DNA from: Coxiellaceae bacterium
Lineage (GTDB): Bacteria; Pseudomonadota; Gammaproteobacteria; Coxiellales; Coxiellaceae
Length of the DNA: 64,000 bases
Direction of reading: 5' to 3'
Assembly: GCA_029212885.1 (NCBI GenBank)
Contig: JARGPC010000001.1
Coordinates: 837,651 to 901,650, forward strand
Numbering within the stretch: the first letter of the stretch is position 1; each line of letters opens with the position of its first letter. This document shows, one piece after another, positions 16,259 to 24,160 of the stretch. The notes under the pieces are model-generated. The model was not told the DNA's origin. It saw only the letters and a list, made by a program, of their open reading frames with translations, and did no database searches. Position numbers and translations under genes: made by a program.

Positions 16259-17449
16259 ATGTTAAGCCGCTCGATGCAAGCCATATTCGAAGAAATGATG
16301 TCACAATATCCAGTGGTGACGATAATGGGGCCGCGCCAATCAGGCAAAACCACGCTAGCAAAAAATGCTTATCCTGGCCGTGCTTATTTTAATCTGGAAA
16401 ACCCAGACACACGCGCCTTAATTGAAAAGGACCCACGCGGTTTTATCGATAATATTAATCTTAAGCAGGGAGTTATTCTTGATGAAATCCAGCGTGTTCC
16501 TGACTTATTGTCATATATACAAACCAAAACGGATGAAAACAGAATACCTGGTTCTTTTATATTAACCGGCAGCCATCAATTGCAGCTTAACGAAGCGATT
16601 AGTCAATCACTAGCAGGGAGAACGGCGTTATTACAGTTATTGCCATTATCATTAACAGAGCTTGAGGCTGAGCATATCGAATACGATATGAATGATCAGT
16701 TGCTTAAAGGCTTTTTCCCTGCTGTTTATCAGCATCAGCTGGATGCTATTATGTATGCGAGCAATTATGTAAAGACTTATATTGAACGTGATGTTCGACA
16801 AATTATTAATATTAAAGATCTGGATTGTTTTCAAAATTTTATCAAGCTGTGCGCTGGCCGTGTCAGCAGCACACTGAATTATGAAAGCCTCAGTAATGAT
16901 GTTGGCATGTCGCAAAATACGATTAAAAGCTGGATCACGGTGCTTAAAGCTTCCTATATCGCATTTACTTTGCAGCCATACTTTGAAAATTTTGGCAAAC
17001 GCGTGATCAAAGCGCCAAAGCTGTATTTTATGGATACCAGTATCGCCAGTTATTTGCTGGATATTCAGTCATCACAACAAATGGATCGTGAAAAATTACG
17101 CGGTGCTTTGTTTGAAAATATGGTGATCGTTGAGTTAATGAAATACCGCTACAACCAAGGCAGAGATGCTAATTTATATTTTTATCGTGATAGCAATCAA
17201 AATGAAGTGGATGTGGTGATGCAGCATCATGACAAAATTATTCCCATAGAGATTAAATCAACCGCTACGTTCAGTGGTGCATTAATTAAAAATATTGAAA
17301 AATTTCAGGCGATGGCGGGCAAAAAATCAGCTGTTGGGTTTTTGATTTACAACGGTGAGCTTGAGCAGAAGGTGAACAATGTTCATGTTTTGAATTATAA
17401 GAATATGCATAAATTGTTTTCGATAGTGGAAGGTTACGTTGACGGATAA
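16259..17449 (+). CDS. AAA+ ATPase with DUF4143 domain, copy 2
   Basis: A 396-residue paralogue of the ATPase at 12236. It has Walker A GPRQSGKTTLAKN, Walker B VILDEIQRVPDLL, FILTGSHQLQLNEA, YIERDVRQIINIKDL, a helix-turn-helix-like NDVGMSQNTIKSWI, and the C-terminal nuclease-like NEVDVVMQHHDKIIPIEIK. The two share motifs throughout but differ in much of their sequence, so they are old paralogues or separate acquisitions rather than a recent duplication. Paired palindromes precede it, the nearer covering the ribosome site. Downstream there is a 97-base gap to a secreted orphan. The physiological role of the family is not established. Confidence 0.85.
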   Translation: MLSRSMQAIFEEMMSQYPVVTIMGPRQSGKTTLAKNAYPGRAYFNLENPDTRALIEKDPRGFIDNINLKQGVILDEIQRVPDLLSYIQTKTDENRIPGSFILTGSHQLQLNEAISQSLAGRTALLQLLPLSLTELEAEHIEYDMNDQLLKGFFPAVYQHQLDAIMYASNYVKTYIERDVRQIINIKDLDCFQNFIKLCAGRVSSTLNYESLSNDVGMSQNTIKSWITVLKASYIAFTLQPYFENFGKRVIKAPKLYFMDTSIASYLLDIQSSQQMDREKLRGALFENMVIVELMKYRYNQGRDANLYFYRDSNQNEVDVVMQHHDKIIPIEIKSTATFSGALIKNIEKFQAMAGKKSAVGFLIYNGELEQKVNNVHVLNYKNMHKLFSIVEGYVDG

Positions 17450-17546
17450 GAAATTGATATCATTGCTAATGATAAAGTGGTGTATGTTGGTGTGTCTCAT
17501 TTACGAATGTTAATATTAATTCACTTTTAAGAAAGGAAGGGGAAAA

Positions 17547-18089
17547 ATGCAAAAAATAATGACCGGAATATTTTCTGTGGTCTTAGCAGGAATGGCGACA
17601 AGTGTTGCTGCAATGCCAGTGCGGCAAGTGAGCATGGGGGTAAATGAGCTTTTAACCACTGGACAGCACACAGGTAACGTAGGTAATATTAACATGACTC
17701 TTGGGGATCCTGCGGGTAGTGCGCCGTATGTAGTTGACCAAGTCCAAGTAAAAGTCTGTACAGACACTACTTGCACTTCATGTTTGGCGTTTGGGGTAGT
17801 TAATAGCCCAAAAACGGTTACATTTTCACCTGCGACTACGGGTACCACGGTAAGTTTGCATTTAGATGGTACTGGCGTAGGTCGGCTGATTAATCTGTGG
17901 GGTGCTGCGGATACGGATTATACTTCAACTCAAATTCAGCTTATTAGACTTACCGCTAATGGTAGCAACCCTGGTTCTAATTCGCCTTCTGGAGAGTGCA
18001 CGATTATGAACGCGTGTACAAAATCGTCCGGCACATGTACGGTGGCGACAACACCCAGCACACAAACAATTACTTATGACTACTCATGA
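17547..18089 (+). CDS. Secreted protein of unknown function
   Basis: A 180-residue protein with a clear signal peptide (MQKIMTGIFSVVLAGMATSVAA, cleavage after AMA or VAA). The mature part is rich in Thr, Ser, Gly and Asn, predicted beta, with Cys pairs (CTDTTCTSC; ECTIMNACTKSSGTC) suited to disulfides in the periplasm or outside the cell. AAGGAAGGGG precedes the ATG at good distance. I cannot assign a family; a surface or pilin-like beta-sandwich is possible. Its stop TGA overlaps an ATG in frame with the lasso-like precursor (ATGA at 18086), so both may lie on one transcript. Confidence 0.65.
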   Translation: MQKIMTGIFSVVLAGMATSVAAMPVRQVSMGVNELLTTGQHTGNVGNINMTLGDPAGSAPYVVDQVQVKVCTDTTCTSCLAFGVVNSPKTVTFSPATTGTTVSLHLDGTGVGRLINLWGAADTDYTSTQIQLIRLTANGSNPGSNSPSGECTIMNACTKSSGTCTVATTPSTQTITYDYS

Positions 18090-18112
18090 GTACTTACTTT
18101 AGGGATGTTAAG

Positions 18113-18235
18113 ATGCTTAAGCAAGATTGGAAAAATGGACCGGTTTTTTACATGCTAGATTCTGACTTGACAAATTCTGGTGCTAAATCAGCGATTGAGG
18201 AATCTTGTTGTGGTGATGGGGTTCTTGCCCCATAG
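18113..18235 (+). CDS. Lasso-peptide-like precursor, 40 residues
   Basis: A 40-residue frame has AGGGA 7 bases before its ATG. The N-terminal half has the lasso leader pattern W..P...LD...T: W6, P10, L15-D16 and T20. In lasso precursors a Thr at the penultimate leader position marks the cleavage site; here that gives a 21-residue leader and the core SGAKSAIEESCCGDGVLAP. The core begins with a small residue and has Glu at positions 8 and 9, exactly where a macrolactam with the N-terminus would close. Two adjacent Cys and a Gly-rich tail follow. B1, B2, kinase, nucleotidyltransferase and exporter genes lie within 8 kb. An upstream in-frame ATG at 18086 would add 9 residues. The role is inferred, not demonstrated. 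Confidence 0.65.
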   Translation: MLKQDWKNGPVFYMLDSDLTNSGAKSAIEESCCGDGVLAP

Positions 18236-18266
18236 CTTATAAGTAGGATAAAAGGGATAATTCATG

Positions 18267-18296
18267 CAAAATGCACATCGAGTTTTTTGCCTGCCG
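18267..18296. pseudogene. Fragment of the HPr-kinase-like gene
   Basis: CAAAATGCACATCGAGTT at 18267-18284 is identical to 19982-19999 inside the HPr-kinase-like gene, in the same orientation, and similarity continues for about 12 bases. This looks like a relic left when sequence was duplicated or the ATPase gene was inserted between precursor and kinase. No reading frame is preserved. Confidence 0.5.
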
Positions 18297-18419
18297 CATG
18301 CAATAAGTGTCATTTTTATAATTTAATTCAATAGGATATATTGAATAAAGGGGCGCCCATTGTAATTACGCGCCTGTTTTTCACTTTGGCGAATGCTTTC
18401 AAGGTGAAGAACAGAGCAT

Positions 18420-19838
18420 TTGTCTCCTGAATTTCTCGCTATTTATGGTAGGCGTAGGGTAGGAAAAACATTTCTAATAAGAAATTTTTTTAGTGAGCAG
18501 GACGTTATATTTTTTGATGTGACTGGAGCAAAAGATGCCTCATTAAAAGAACAGATAAAGCATTTTACTCAACAAATCGGAAAAATATTTTACAACTATA
18601 AGCGTGCACGTTTAATACCAGGGAAAAATTGGGATGAAACCTTTGAGTTATTAACGGAAGCAGTTGAAGATATTAGTGATAATAAAAAAATAGTTTTATT
18701 TTTTGATGAGTTTCCTTGGATGGCAACAAAGAATTCAAAACTATTGCAACATCTTGATTGTTATTGGAATCAACACTGGTCAAAAAACAATAGAATGAAG
18801 TTGATTATTTGTGGTTCTTCTGCTTCATGGATAATAGAAAAAATCGTGAATAATAAAGGTGGGTTGCATAATCGATTAACCAGAAACATTCACCTGGAGC
18901 CCTTTCAGCTATATCAAACAAAGGCATTTTTGAAGAATCAGTCAGTCAATTTAACAAATAAACAGATACTACAGCTTTTTATGGTGATGGGGGGAATACC
19001 ATTTTATTTGATGAAAATAGGAAGGAATTTGTCAGCAACTCAAATCATTGAAAAACTTGCTTTTAAGCAAAAAAGTTTTTTGTTAACAGAATTTGATAAT
19101 TTATATGCTGCGCTATTTAATAGTTCTGATGTGTTTATTGAGATAGTTAGGGAGATAGCCTCTTGTCGATATGGTATAGGGCAGGAAGCTTTGTTAAAAA
19201 AACTCGGGAAAACTTTGCAAGGAAAAGGAGGTGTTGAGAAGCTAAAAGCACTACAAGATACCAGTTTCATTATGAGCTTTAAGCCACTTTTCCATAAGAC
19301 CAGAGGCATTTACTATCGAGTGATTGATGAATATTCTTTGTTCTTCTTTTATTGGGTTGAACCAGTAAAAGATAGTTTGCTTAAGAAAAATTTGATTTCA
19401 GGTTATTGGGATAAGTTAAAGGTAAAGCCGGCTTGGAATACATGGGCAGGCCTTGCTTTTGAGTCTGTTTGTTATGAGCATTTACCGCAAATCACAAAGG
19501 CTCTTGATTTAAGCCCGACAGCAGTGCCTAGTACTTGGCGGTATTCACCAAAAAAAGGAAGTGAAGAAAAAGGCGCTCAAATTGATTTATTATTTGATCG
19601 AGATGATGATTCGATCACAATTTGTGAGATCAAGTATAGTGATAAACCTTTTGTGATTACAAAAGAATATGCTCAAAAATTAAAGCAAAAGCTAGAAGTA
19701 TTTAAAAAAATAACTCGAACTAATAAACAGCTGTCTGTAGTTATGATTTCAGCTAACGGTATTAAGAAAAACAAGCATTCAGAGGGTTTGTTGAGTGGGG
19801 TGGCTACACTTGATGACCTATTTAAGGATGTAACTTAA
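18420..19838 (+). CDS. ATPase of the DUF234 type, 5'-eroded
   Basis: A P-loop ATPase of about 472 residues. Walker A is GRRRVGKTFLIRN only 10 residues from the apparent start, and Walker B is VLFFDEFPW. GGIPFYLMKI, a winged-helix-like region (YGIGQEALLKKLG) and a C-terminal nuclease-like block (GAQIDLLFDRDDDSITICEIKYS) follow. Family members usually have ~20-25 residues before SPEFLAIYGRRRVGK; here an in-frame TGA at 18405 closes the frame, and the only start is TTG at 18420 without a ribosome site. The gene is probably 5'-truncated or decayed. Its A+T-rich, AAA-codon-rich text differs from its neighbours, suggesting transfer. It separates the precursor from the kinase. Confidence 0.7.
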   Translation: MSPEFLAIYGRRRVGKTFLIRNFFSEQDVIFFDVTGAKDASLKEQIKHFTQQIGKIFYNYKRARLIPGKNWDETFELLTEAVEDISDNKKIVLFFDEFPWMATKNSKLLQHLDCYWNQHWSKNNRMKLIICGSSASWIIEKIVNNKGGLHNRLTRNIHLEPFQLYQTKAFLKNQSVNLTNKQILQLFMVMGGIPFYLMKIGRNLSATQIIEKLAFKQKSFLLTEFDNLYAALFNSSDVFIEIVREIASCRYGIGQEALLKKLGKTLQGKGGVEKLKALQDTSFIMSFKPLFHKTRGIYYRVIDEYSLFFFYWVEPVKDSLLKKNLISGYWDKLKVKPAWNTWAGLAFESVCYEHLPQITKALDLSPTAVPSTWRYSPKKGSEEKGAQIDLLFDRDDDSITICEIKYSDKPFVITKEYAQKLKQKLEVFKKITRTNKQLSVVMISANGIKKNKHSEGLLSGVATLDDLFKDVT

Positions 19839-19844
19839 GTTCAA

Positions 19845-20777
19845 TTAAGCAGTGACGGTTTCAAGCTGTATCTGATTAAGTTGCTTGGTCACTAATTCTA
19901 CCACTTGCTCAATAGTTCTCACTTCCGCCGGCCTTCGAATATGAAAAAACGGTACCGTTTCCGCGAGTTTAGTGGCTCTATCAAAATGCACATCGAGTTG
20001 TTGCATGCCTCTGATGTGTCGATAGCCATAACTGTTATGCCGGATGCTGAGTAGAGCATCGGTGGGGGTGAGTGCAACGTATTCTACTGCGTCGATATCT
20101 TCCCGTGAGGCTAAAAAGAACACCGCATCGAGTCGTACATCCTGTTGGATGGTTTGTTCATCGGATAATGGAATAAAGCGCTTTTCTAATAATGGGCTCA
20201 GTTGATGATGGGTTTGATCGTGCAGGCCTAAGAGGTCAAAGGTTTCTGGCCATAATTTACTAAAAGGGATGCCGGGGGATACCCAGGGTTGGCCATCTTC
20301 ATCAAAATGTATGGGGCTAATATCATCGGCAATGACTTTAGCGCCTTTTTGTAATAGTGCTGTGGTGGTGGTTGATTTGCCCGCACCGGATTTACCACAA
20401 ACAATAAAGTTACTGCCTTCATAGTGGACAGTGTTGCCGTGAATAATAAGAAAATTGCGTTGATTAATGATATTTGAAATGCCGGTACCAATGGCGAAGA
20501 TAGCGCAAATCTTCGGGTCAACATCAGGTGCGTCAATTTTAATCGTTGTACCGTTTTCTACTAATATACGCCCACCGGTTTCAGCCATTTTGGCTAAAAG
20601 CTGTTGTGGCTTGGCTTGAAAAAAGGGCTTTACTTCGCTGGGATCTTCTAGTTCTTCGGGAAGCTCCGCATAGCTAATCGTTACATCAGCTTTTTTAGCA
20701 TCAAAGCTTGCTTTGCGAATGGCAGGTAGCTCAATTTCTGAGGCGATGTTTAAGTGGTAGGCGGTGTATTGGTACAA
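19845..20777 (-). CDS. HPr-kinase-like protein of lasso clusters (intact P-loop)
   Basis: A 310-residue protein with the C-terminal HPr kinase fold found next to lasso-peptide genes. Walker A is VCGKSGAGKSTTTTALL (~residue 125) and the following acidic motif is VIADDISPIHFDEDG. The N-terminal ~100 residues are a strand-rich domain specific to this group (MYQYTAYHLNIASEIELP). In the paeninodin-type systems such kinases phosphorylate the precursor C-terminus; in other clusters the target is unknown. The start has TTG/ATG alternatives but the first Met matches its paralogue at 26118. It is convergent with the ATPase gene (6-base gap), and a fragment of it is found at 18267. Confidence 0.75.
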   Translation of the reverse strand: MYQYTAYHLNIASEIELPAIRKASFDAKKADVTISYAELPEELEDPSEVKPFFQAKPQQLLAKMAETGGRILVENGTTIKIDAPDVDPKICAIFAIGTGISNIINQRNFLIIHGNTVHYEGSNFIVCGKSGAGKSTTTTALLQKGAKVIADDISPIHFDEDGQPWVSPGIPFSKLWPETFDLLGLHDQTHHQLSPLLEKRFIPLSDEQTIQQDVRLDAVFFLASREDIDAVEYVALTPTDALLSIRHNSYGYRHIRGMQQLDVHFDRATKLAETVPFFHIRRPAEVRTIEQVVELVTKQLNQIQLETVTA

Positions 20778-20802
20778 GTTTTTCTCATTCTATAAGTTAA
20801 CT

Positions 20803-20836
20803 TAGATTGCCGCGCCACTGCGTGGCTCGCAATGAC
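20803..20836. repeat. GTCATTGCGAG-family repeat, inverse unit
   Basis: AGATTGCCGCGCCACTGCGT leading to GGCTCGCAATGAC is the inverse orientation of the family; the close copy at 27149 has the same CCACTGCGTGG core. It lies upstream of the kinase gene in the divergent gap. Confidence 0.8.
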
Positions 20837-20856
20837 GCGGTGTTAATGCAATATAA

Positions 20857-21000
20857 CTGGATCCCGGATAAACAACAAGTTGTTTTCCGGGATGACAGCG
20901 GCACAACAAGTTGTTTTCCGGCGTGGCGTCTGTCATACCGGCCTCCGAGCCGGTATCCAGAAATAATATTACCTGGATCCCGGATCAATTCCGGGATGAC
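20857..21000. repeat. GTCATCCCGG-family palindromes, cluster of three
   Basis: Three hairpin units follow each other: GGATCCCGGAT...CCGGGATGACAG with an inner AACAACAAGTTGTT palindrome, then a partial duplicate of that arm, then GTCATACCGGCCTCCGAGCC...GGTATCC and GGATCCCGGATCAATTCCGGGATGAC. The segment ACAACAAGTTGTTTTCCGG occurs twice, showing an internal duplication. It fills the divergent gap between the kinase and the FAD protein. Confidence 0.85.
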
Positions 21001-21072
21001 AATGATCCTTGATCATTGTCAGTTGCATGGGCAGGCGAGTATGTTAGCATGACTGCGTGAATTAACAGGGAA

Positions 21073-22101
21073 ATGGATCATATGGAAAAAATATTTGAAT
21101 GGACAGTCATCGGTGCCGGGCCTGCGGGAATTGTTTCAGTGGCAGAGCTTTTTGATCGGGGTATTGATCCACAGCACATTGCATGGATAGATCCAGCATT
21201 TAAAGTGGGTGATTTAGGCACGCATTGGCGTTATGTGAGCAGTAACACGCCCGTTGAATCTTTTACCAAAGTGTATAACGACTTTGAGTCATTCGAATAC
21301 CAACCCGAAGACAAAAAATATTTTATTGATCAGCTTGAAGCGAATAAACGTTGCCCATTAATGGTAGCGGCACAGCCTTTGCAAGACTTTACCGAAAACT
21401 TTAGAAAAAAAATAACCAGTTATACCGATTTGGTGATTAAGTTATCTAGGGTTGATGATGCATGGCAAGTGACTATGGCGAGTGGCAAAGGAATAAAAAC
21501 CAAAAAAGTGATTATGGCACTAGGCGCAGAAGCTAGAGAGTTGCCATTTCCTTCATTAGAAGTCATTCCATTAACCACAGCAGCTAACCCGGGTTTGATT
21601 TCTAAAGCGGTGAATAAAGACGATGTGGTTGCGGTATTTGGTGCTTATCAATCGGCGCGTACGGTTGAAGAAAACCTAGCCAAAACGGATGCTAAAACCA
21701 TTTATCATTTTTATCGTTCCAAGCGTGAGTTTAATGGCCACGTTGGTTCATTAGAGTTAGAAGAGCGAGTGGTTCCAGTCGAGGCCACGGCAGATAATCT
21801 GTTGAAATATGTTCCACTCTGTAACAAGGTGATCTATGCGGTAGGTTTTCAGCGTCGTCATGTCAGTATTGAGGGGCTGCCAGAAGATTACTCTTATGAT
21901 TATGATACAGGTCGCATAGCGCCAGGTATTTATGGTTTGGGCTTGGCATTCCCTGAAATTATGTTACACAGTCATGGTCGCCCTGAGTATAAAATTTCAG
22001 CTGTTAGGCCTTTTGCCAAACATCTAAAGGAAATGTTTCCGATATGGCAACAAGAGCAGCCTTGGCCGGTGGTATTGCAGCAAGAGCCAATGGCAGTGTA
22101 A
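21073..22101 (+). CDS. FAD-dependent NAD(P)-binding oxidoreductase
   Basis: A flavoprotein of the pyridine-nucleotide-disulfide / flavin monooxygenase-like type. The FAD dinucleotide motif WTVIGAGPAGIVSVAEL is at the N-terminus, a second nucleotide-binding region is VVAVFGAYQSARTVEENL (Gly pattern partly lost), and KVIMALGAEAREL is the ATG-like motif. KVIYAVGFQRRH and the closing IYGLGLAF resemble the C-terminal FAD motif. There is no redox CxxC, so it is not a disulfide reductase. Substrate unknown; its place in the lasso-like locus suggests a tailoring role. The ATG at 21082 is an alternative start, with AGGGA 10 bases upstream. Confidence 0.75.
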   Translation: MDHMEKIFEWTVIGAGPAGIVSVAELFDRGIDPQHIAWIDPAFKVGDLGTHWRYVSSNTPVESFTKVYNDFESFEYQPEDKKYFIDQLEANKRCPLMVAAQPLQDFTENFRKKITSYTDLVIKLSRVDDAWQVTMASGKGIKTKKVIMALGAEARELPFPSLEVIPLTTAANPGLISKAVNKDDVVAVFGAYQSARTVEENLAKTDAKTIYHFYRSKREFNGHVGSLELEERVVPVEATADNLLKYVPLCNKVIYAVGFQRRHVSIEGLPEDYSYDYDTGRIAPGIYGLGLAFPEIMLHSHGRPEYKISAVRPFAKHLKEMFPIWQQEQPWPVVLQQEPMAV

Positions 22102-22211
22102 TCTTTTATATCTAGCTGAATTTAAGCAAGGTAATATGCTTTGCTTAGATGAGCGATTTATAGGTGTTTTATAAGTGGCTCATCTAATTCGTCGGCGACC
22201 AATTACGTATG

Positions 22212-22250
22212 ATTATGTAAATTTAGGTAAATTACCTAATTTTACATAAT
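22212..22250. repeat. 39-bp palindrome without an adjacent ATPase gene
   Basis: ATTATGTAAATTTAGGTAA (22212-22230) and TTACCTAATTTTACATAAT (22232-22250) are complementary at 18 of 19 positions around one base. It shares ATGTAAAT / ATTTTACAT ends with the operators of the ATPase at 16259 but stands in the 332-base gap between the FAD gene and the exporter, where no ATPase exists. Flanking TAAGTGGCTCAT and TAAGTGGTTCAT copies (about 22172 and 22292) may mark the edges of a small element. Confidence 0.7.
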
Positions 22251-22334
22251 TCAACGTAAAACAAGTAACATGTGATTTATTATAATTTTTTTAAGTGGTT
22301 CATGTCGGGTCATTCTGGATGCCGGAACGGTGTT

Positions 22335-22434
22335 CGGGATGACAAGATCAGGGCCGGGATGACAAGATCAGGGCAGGGATGACAGGCTTTGTTGCGGGAT
22401 GGCATCTTCGGGTTCGGGATGACTGCGTGGTACT
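22335..22434. repeat. Tandem array, five 20-bp units
   Basis: Units of exactly 20 bases start at 22335, 22355, 22375, 22395 and 22415. All begin CGGGATGAC or a one-base variant; the first two are identical (CGGGATGACAAGATCAGGGC) and the rest diverge in the second half. The unit start is one arm of the GTCATCCCGG palindrome. The array ends at the stop codon of the exporter gene. Confidence 0.85.
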
Positions 22435-24160
22435 AGCTATAAATCATCTCAAGGTCCTGAGTATTTTCTAAAATATTAGCTTTACCTTGATCAAGTAAAA
22501 TAATTTGATCGGCGTTCGCCAAAGAAGTAACACGATGGGCAACCACAACAATGGTGATATCGCCCGGCAAGGCTTGTAAGCTTTGTTGGATCAATTGCTC
22601 ATTCGCCATGTCTAATTGACTGGTGGCTTCATCTAATATCAGTAACTTTGGTTTTCTTAAAATAGCTTGAGCTAAGACGATGCGTTGGCGTTCACCGCCG
22701 GAGAGTTTTAAACCGCGGTGACCAACAACGCTATCTAACTGCTGTGGCAGTTTTCTAACAAACTCAGCAGCGTGCGCTAGTTCTAAAGCATGCCAAATTT
22801 GATCATCGGTCAGTGTGTCTGAAATCCAAAAGAAGTTATCACGAATCGATGCATGTAATAAAAACGGATCTTGGCTAACGTAAGCAATCTGGCTTTGCCA
22901 GTTTTTTTGTGTTTCGGTGGTGAGTAAGCTGCCATCGATGAGGATGCTGCCTGATTGGGGCTGCAGTAATCCAGAAAGGCAGTCCATTAAGGTCGACTTG
23001 CCACAACCTGAGCGGCCAGTTATGGCTGTGACTGAACCTTTAGGGATGATTAACGATAGATTAACCAGCGTTTGATGATTTTGTGCGGGGTGTTGATAAT
23101 TGATGCTGTTTATTTTTATCTCGTTGTCGAAGCTGATGGCTTGGTGTGATTGAGCTGTATTTTTTTCCTGGCAGTCTTTATAAAATTCATATAATGCACC
23201 AGCGCCACTCATATTGTTCAGAACCATTTGATACGATTTTTGCACGGTAGACAGTTTGGGGATAATGCGTGCAAAGGTGATTAATAAAACTAACACATGG
23301 CTAAGCGCAATATGTAATGTTACGGCGCTAAGGTAGAACAGTATGCTCACAATCACCACGCCACCGCTGGTAAATAGCCATTGTGTGGCAGCTTGGCTGC
23401 GCGCAAAGGCAACTTGGTTTTTATTTAAGGTGGTGGTTTGTTCATCGAGTTGGTCTAAATATTGCGCTTCGCTTTGCCATAATTTAGCTTGCTTTAATCC
23501 ACTGAGTGTTTGCTCAATCGTGGTGTGCATTTGACGAAAAAACTGAAAGGCGTATTTACCATTGCGTTTGGCATAAATGGTTTGGGTGCGAGTAAATAAT
23601 AATAAAAGTCCACAGGCGGCCAATGCAATCGAGGTGACTTGCCAGGATAAATACATCGCAACCGTTAAATATGTCAGTAGCACAATACTATTAGCGAGTA
23701 GTGTAATGCTTTGTTGCAGTGCGCCGCTGATACGTTGAATTTCTGTGGTCAGCATTTGAGTAATATGTGGAATGGTTTGTTGCGATAAAAAACACCAGGG
23801 GGCATAGCAAGTAGCTTTAAATAATGTACGGCGACAGCTTTGGATTAGGCGTTGTTGTAAGCGTGATACTGATAATGCTTTCACATAATTTAAACAAGCA
23901 AAGCCAATAACAATCAGCATATAGATTAATAGAACTTCTGTTAACGTAACATGGCTGTGCGGCACCATGTTTTGTAGCCAATTAGTATGCGACGAGCCGC
24001 CATTGTGTGGCGTGATGCCGGTGTAATGCAGTAAAGGGATCAGCAGTAACAGACTAATGCCTTCACCAAAGCTGGTTAATAACATTAAGCCGAGGGCCAG
24101 TAATATTTTCGGCCGAAAGGGTTTGGTAAATTGTAATGCGGCGCGTTGCAGTGGTTTCAT
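22433..24160 (-). CDS. ABC exporter, fused permease-ATPase (lasso D-type)
   Basis: A 575-residue half-transporter with six predicted membrane segments in the first ~310 residues and a C-terminal ATPase. Walker A is ITGRSGCGKSTLMDCL, the signature is LSGGERQRIVLAQ, Walker B is LLILDEATSQLD, and the H loop is VVVAHR. Such exporters secrete RiPPs or lipids. Its start overlaps the stop of the nucleotidyltransferase by 4 bases (ATGA), and it is last in a four-gene operon with B2- and PqqD-like genes, so export of the lasso-like product is the best reading. It lacks the N-terminal C39 peptidase domain, as expected when B2 cleaves the leader. Confidence 0.85.
   Translation of the reverse strand: MKPLQRAALQFTKPFRPKILLALGLMLLTSFGEGISLLLLIPLLHYTGITPHNGGSSHTNWLQNMVPHSHVTLTEVLLIYMLIVIGFACLNYVKALSVSRLQQRLIQSCRRTLFKATCYAPWCFLSQQTIPHITQMLTTEIQRISGALQQSITLLANSIVLLTYLTVAMYLSWQVTSIALAACGLLLLFTRTQTIYAKRNGKYAFQFFRQMHTTIEQTLSGLKQAKLWQSEAQYLDQLDEQTTTLNKNQVAFARSQAATQWLFTSGGVVIVSILFYLSAVTLHIALSHVLVLLITFARIIPKLSTVQKSYQMVLNNMSGAGALYEFYKDCQEKNTAQSHQAISFDNEIKINSINYQHPAQNHQTLVNLSLIIPKGSVTAITGRSGCGKSTLMDCLSGLLQPQSGSILIDGSLLTTETQKNWQSQIAYVSQDPFLLHASIRDNFFWISDTLTDDQIWHALELAHAAEFVRKLPQQLDSVVGHRGLKLSGGERQRIVLAQAILRKPKLLILDEATSQLDMANEQLIQQSLQALPGDITIVVVAHRVTSLANADQIILLDQGKANILENTQDLEMIYS

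Noticed and set aside
18420..19838. The ATPase as the missing lasso cyclase
   Set aside because: It has a P-loop ATPase and nuclease-like layout, not the asparagine synthetase fold; I see no SGGxDS pyrophosphatase motif.
20797..20988. 63-residue minus-strand frame between kinase and FAD genes
   Set aside because: It consists of palindromic repeat sequence; similar frames arise wherever these repeats occur.
22335..22434. CRISPR array
   Set aside because: The 20-bp units are directly abutting with no unique spacers, and no cas genes are present.
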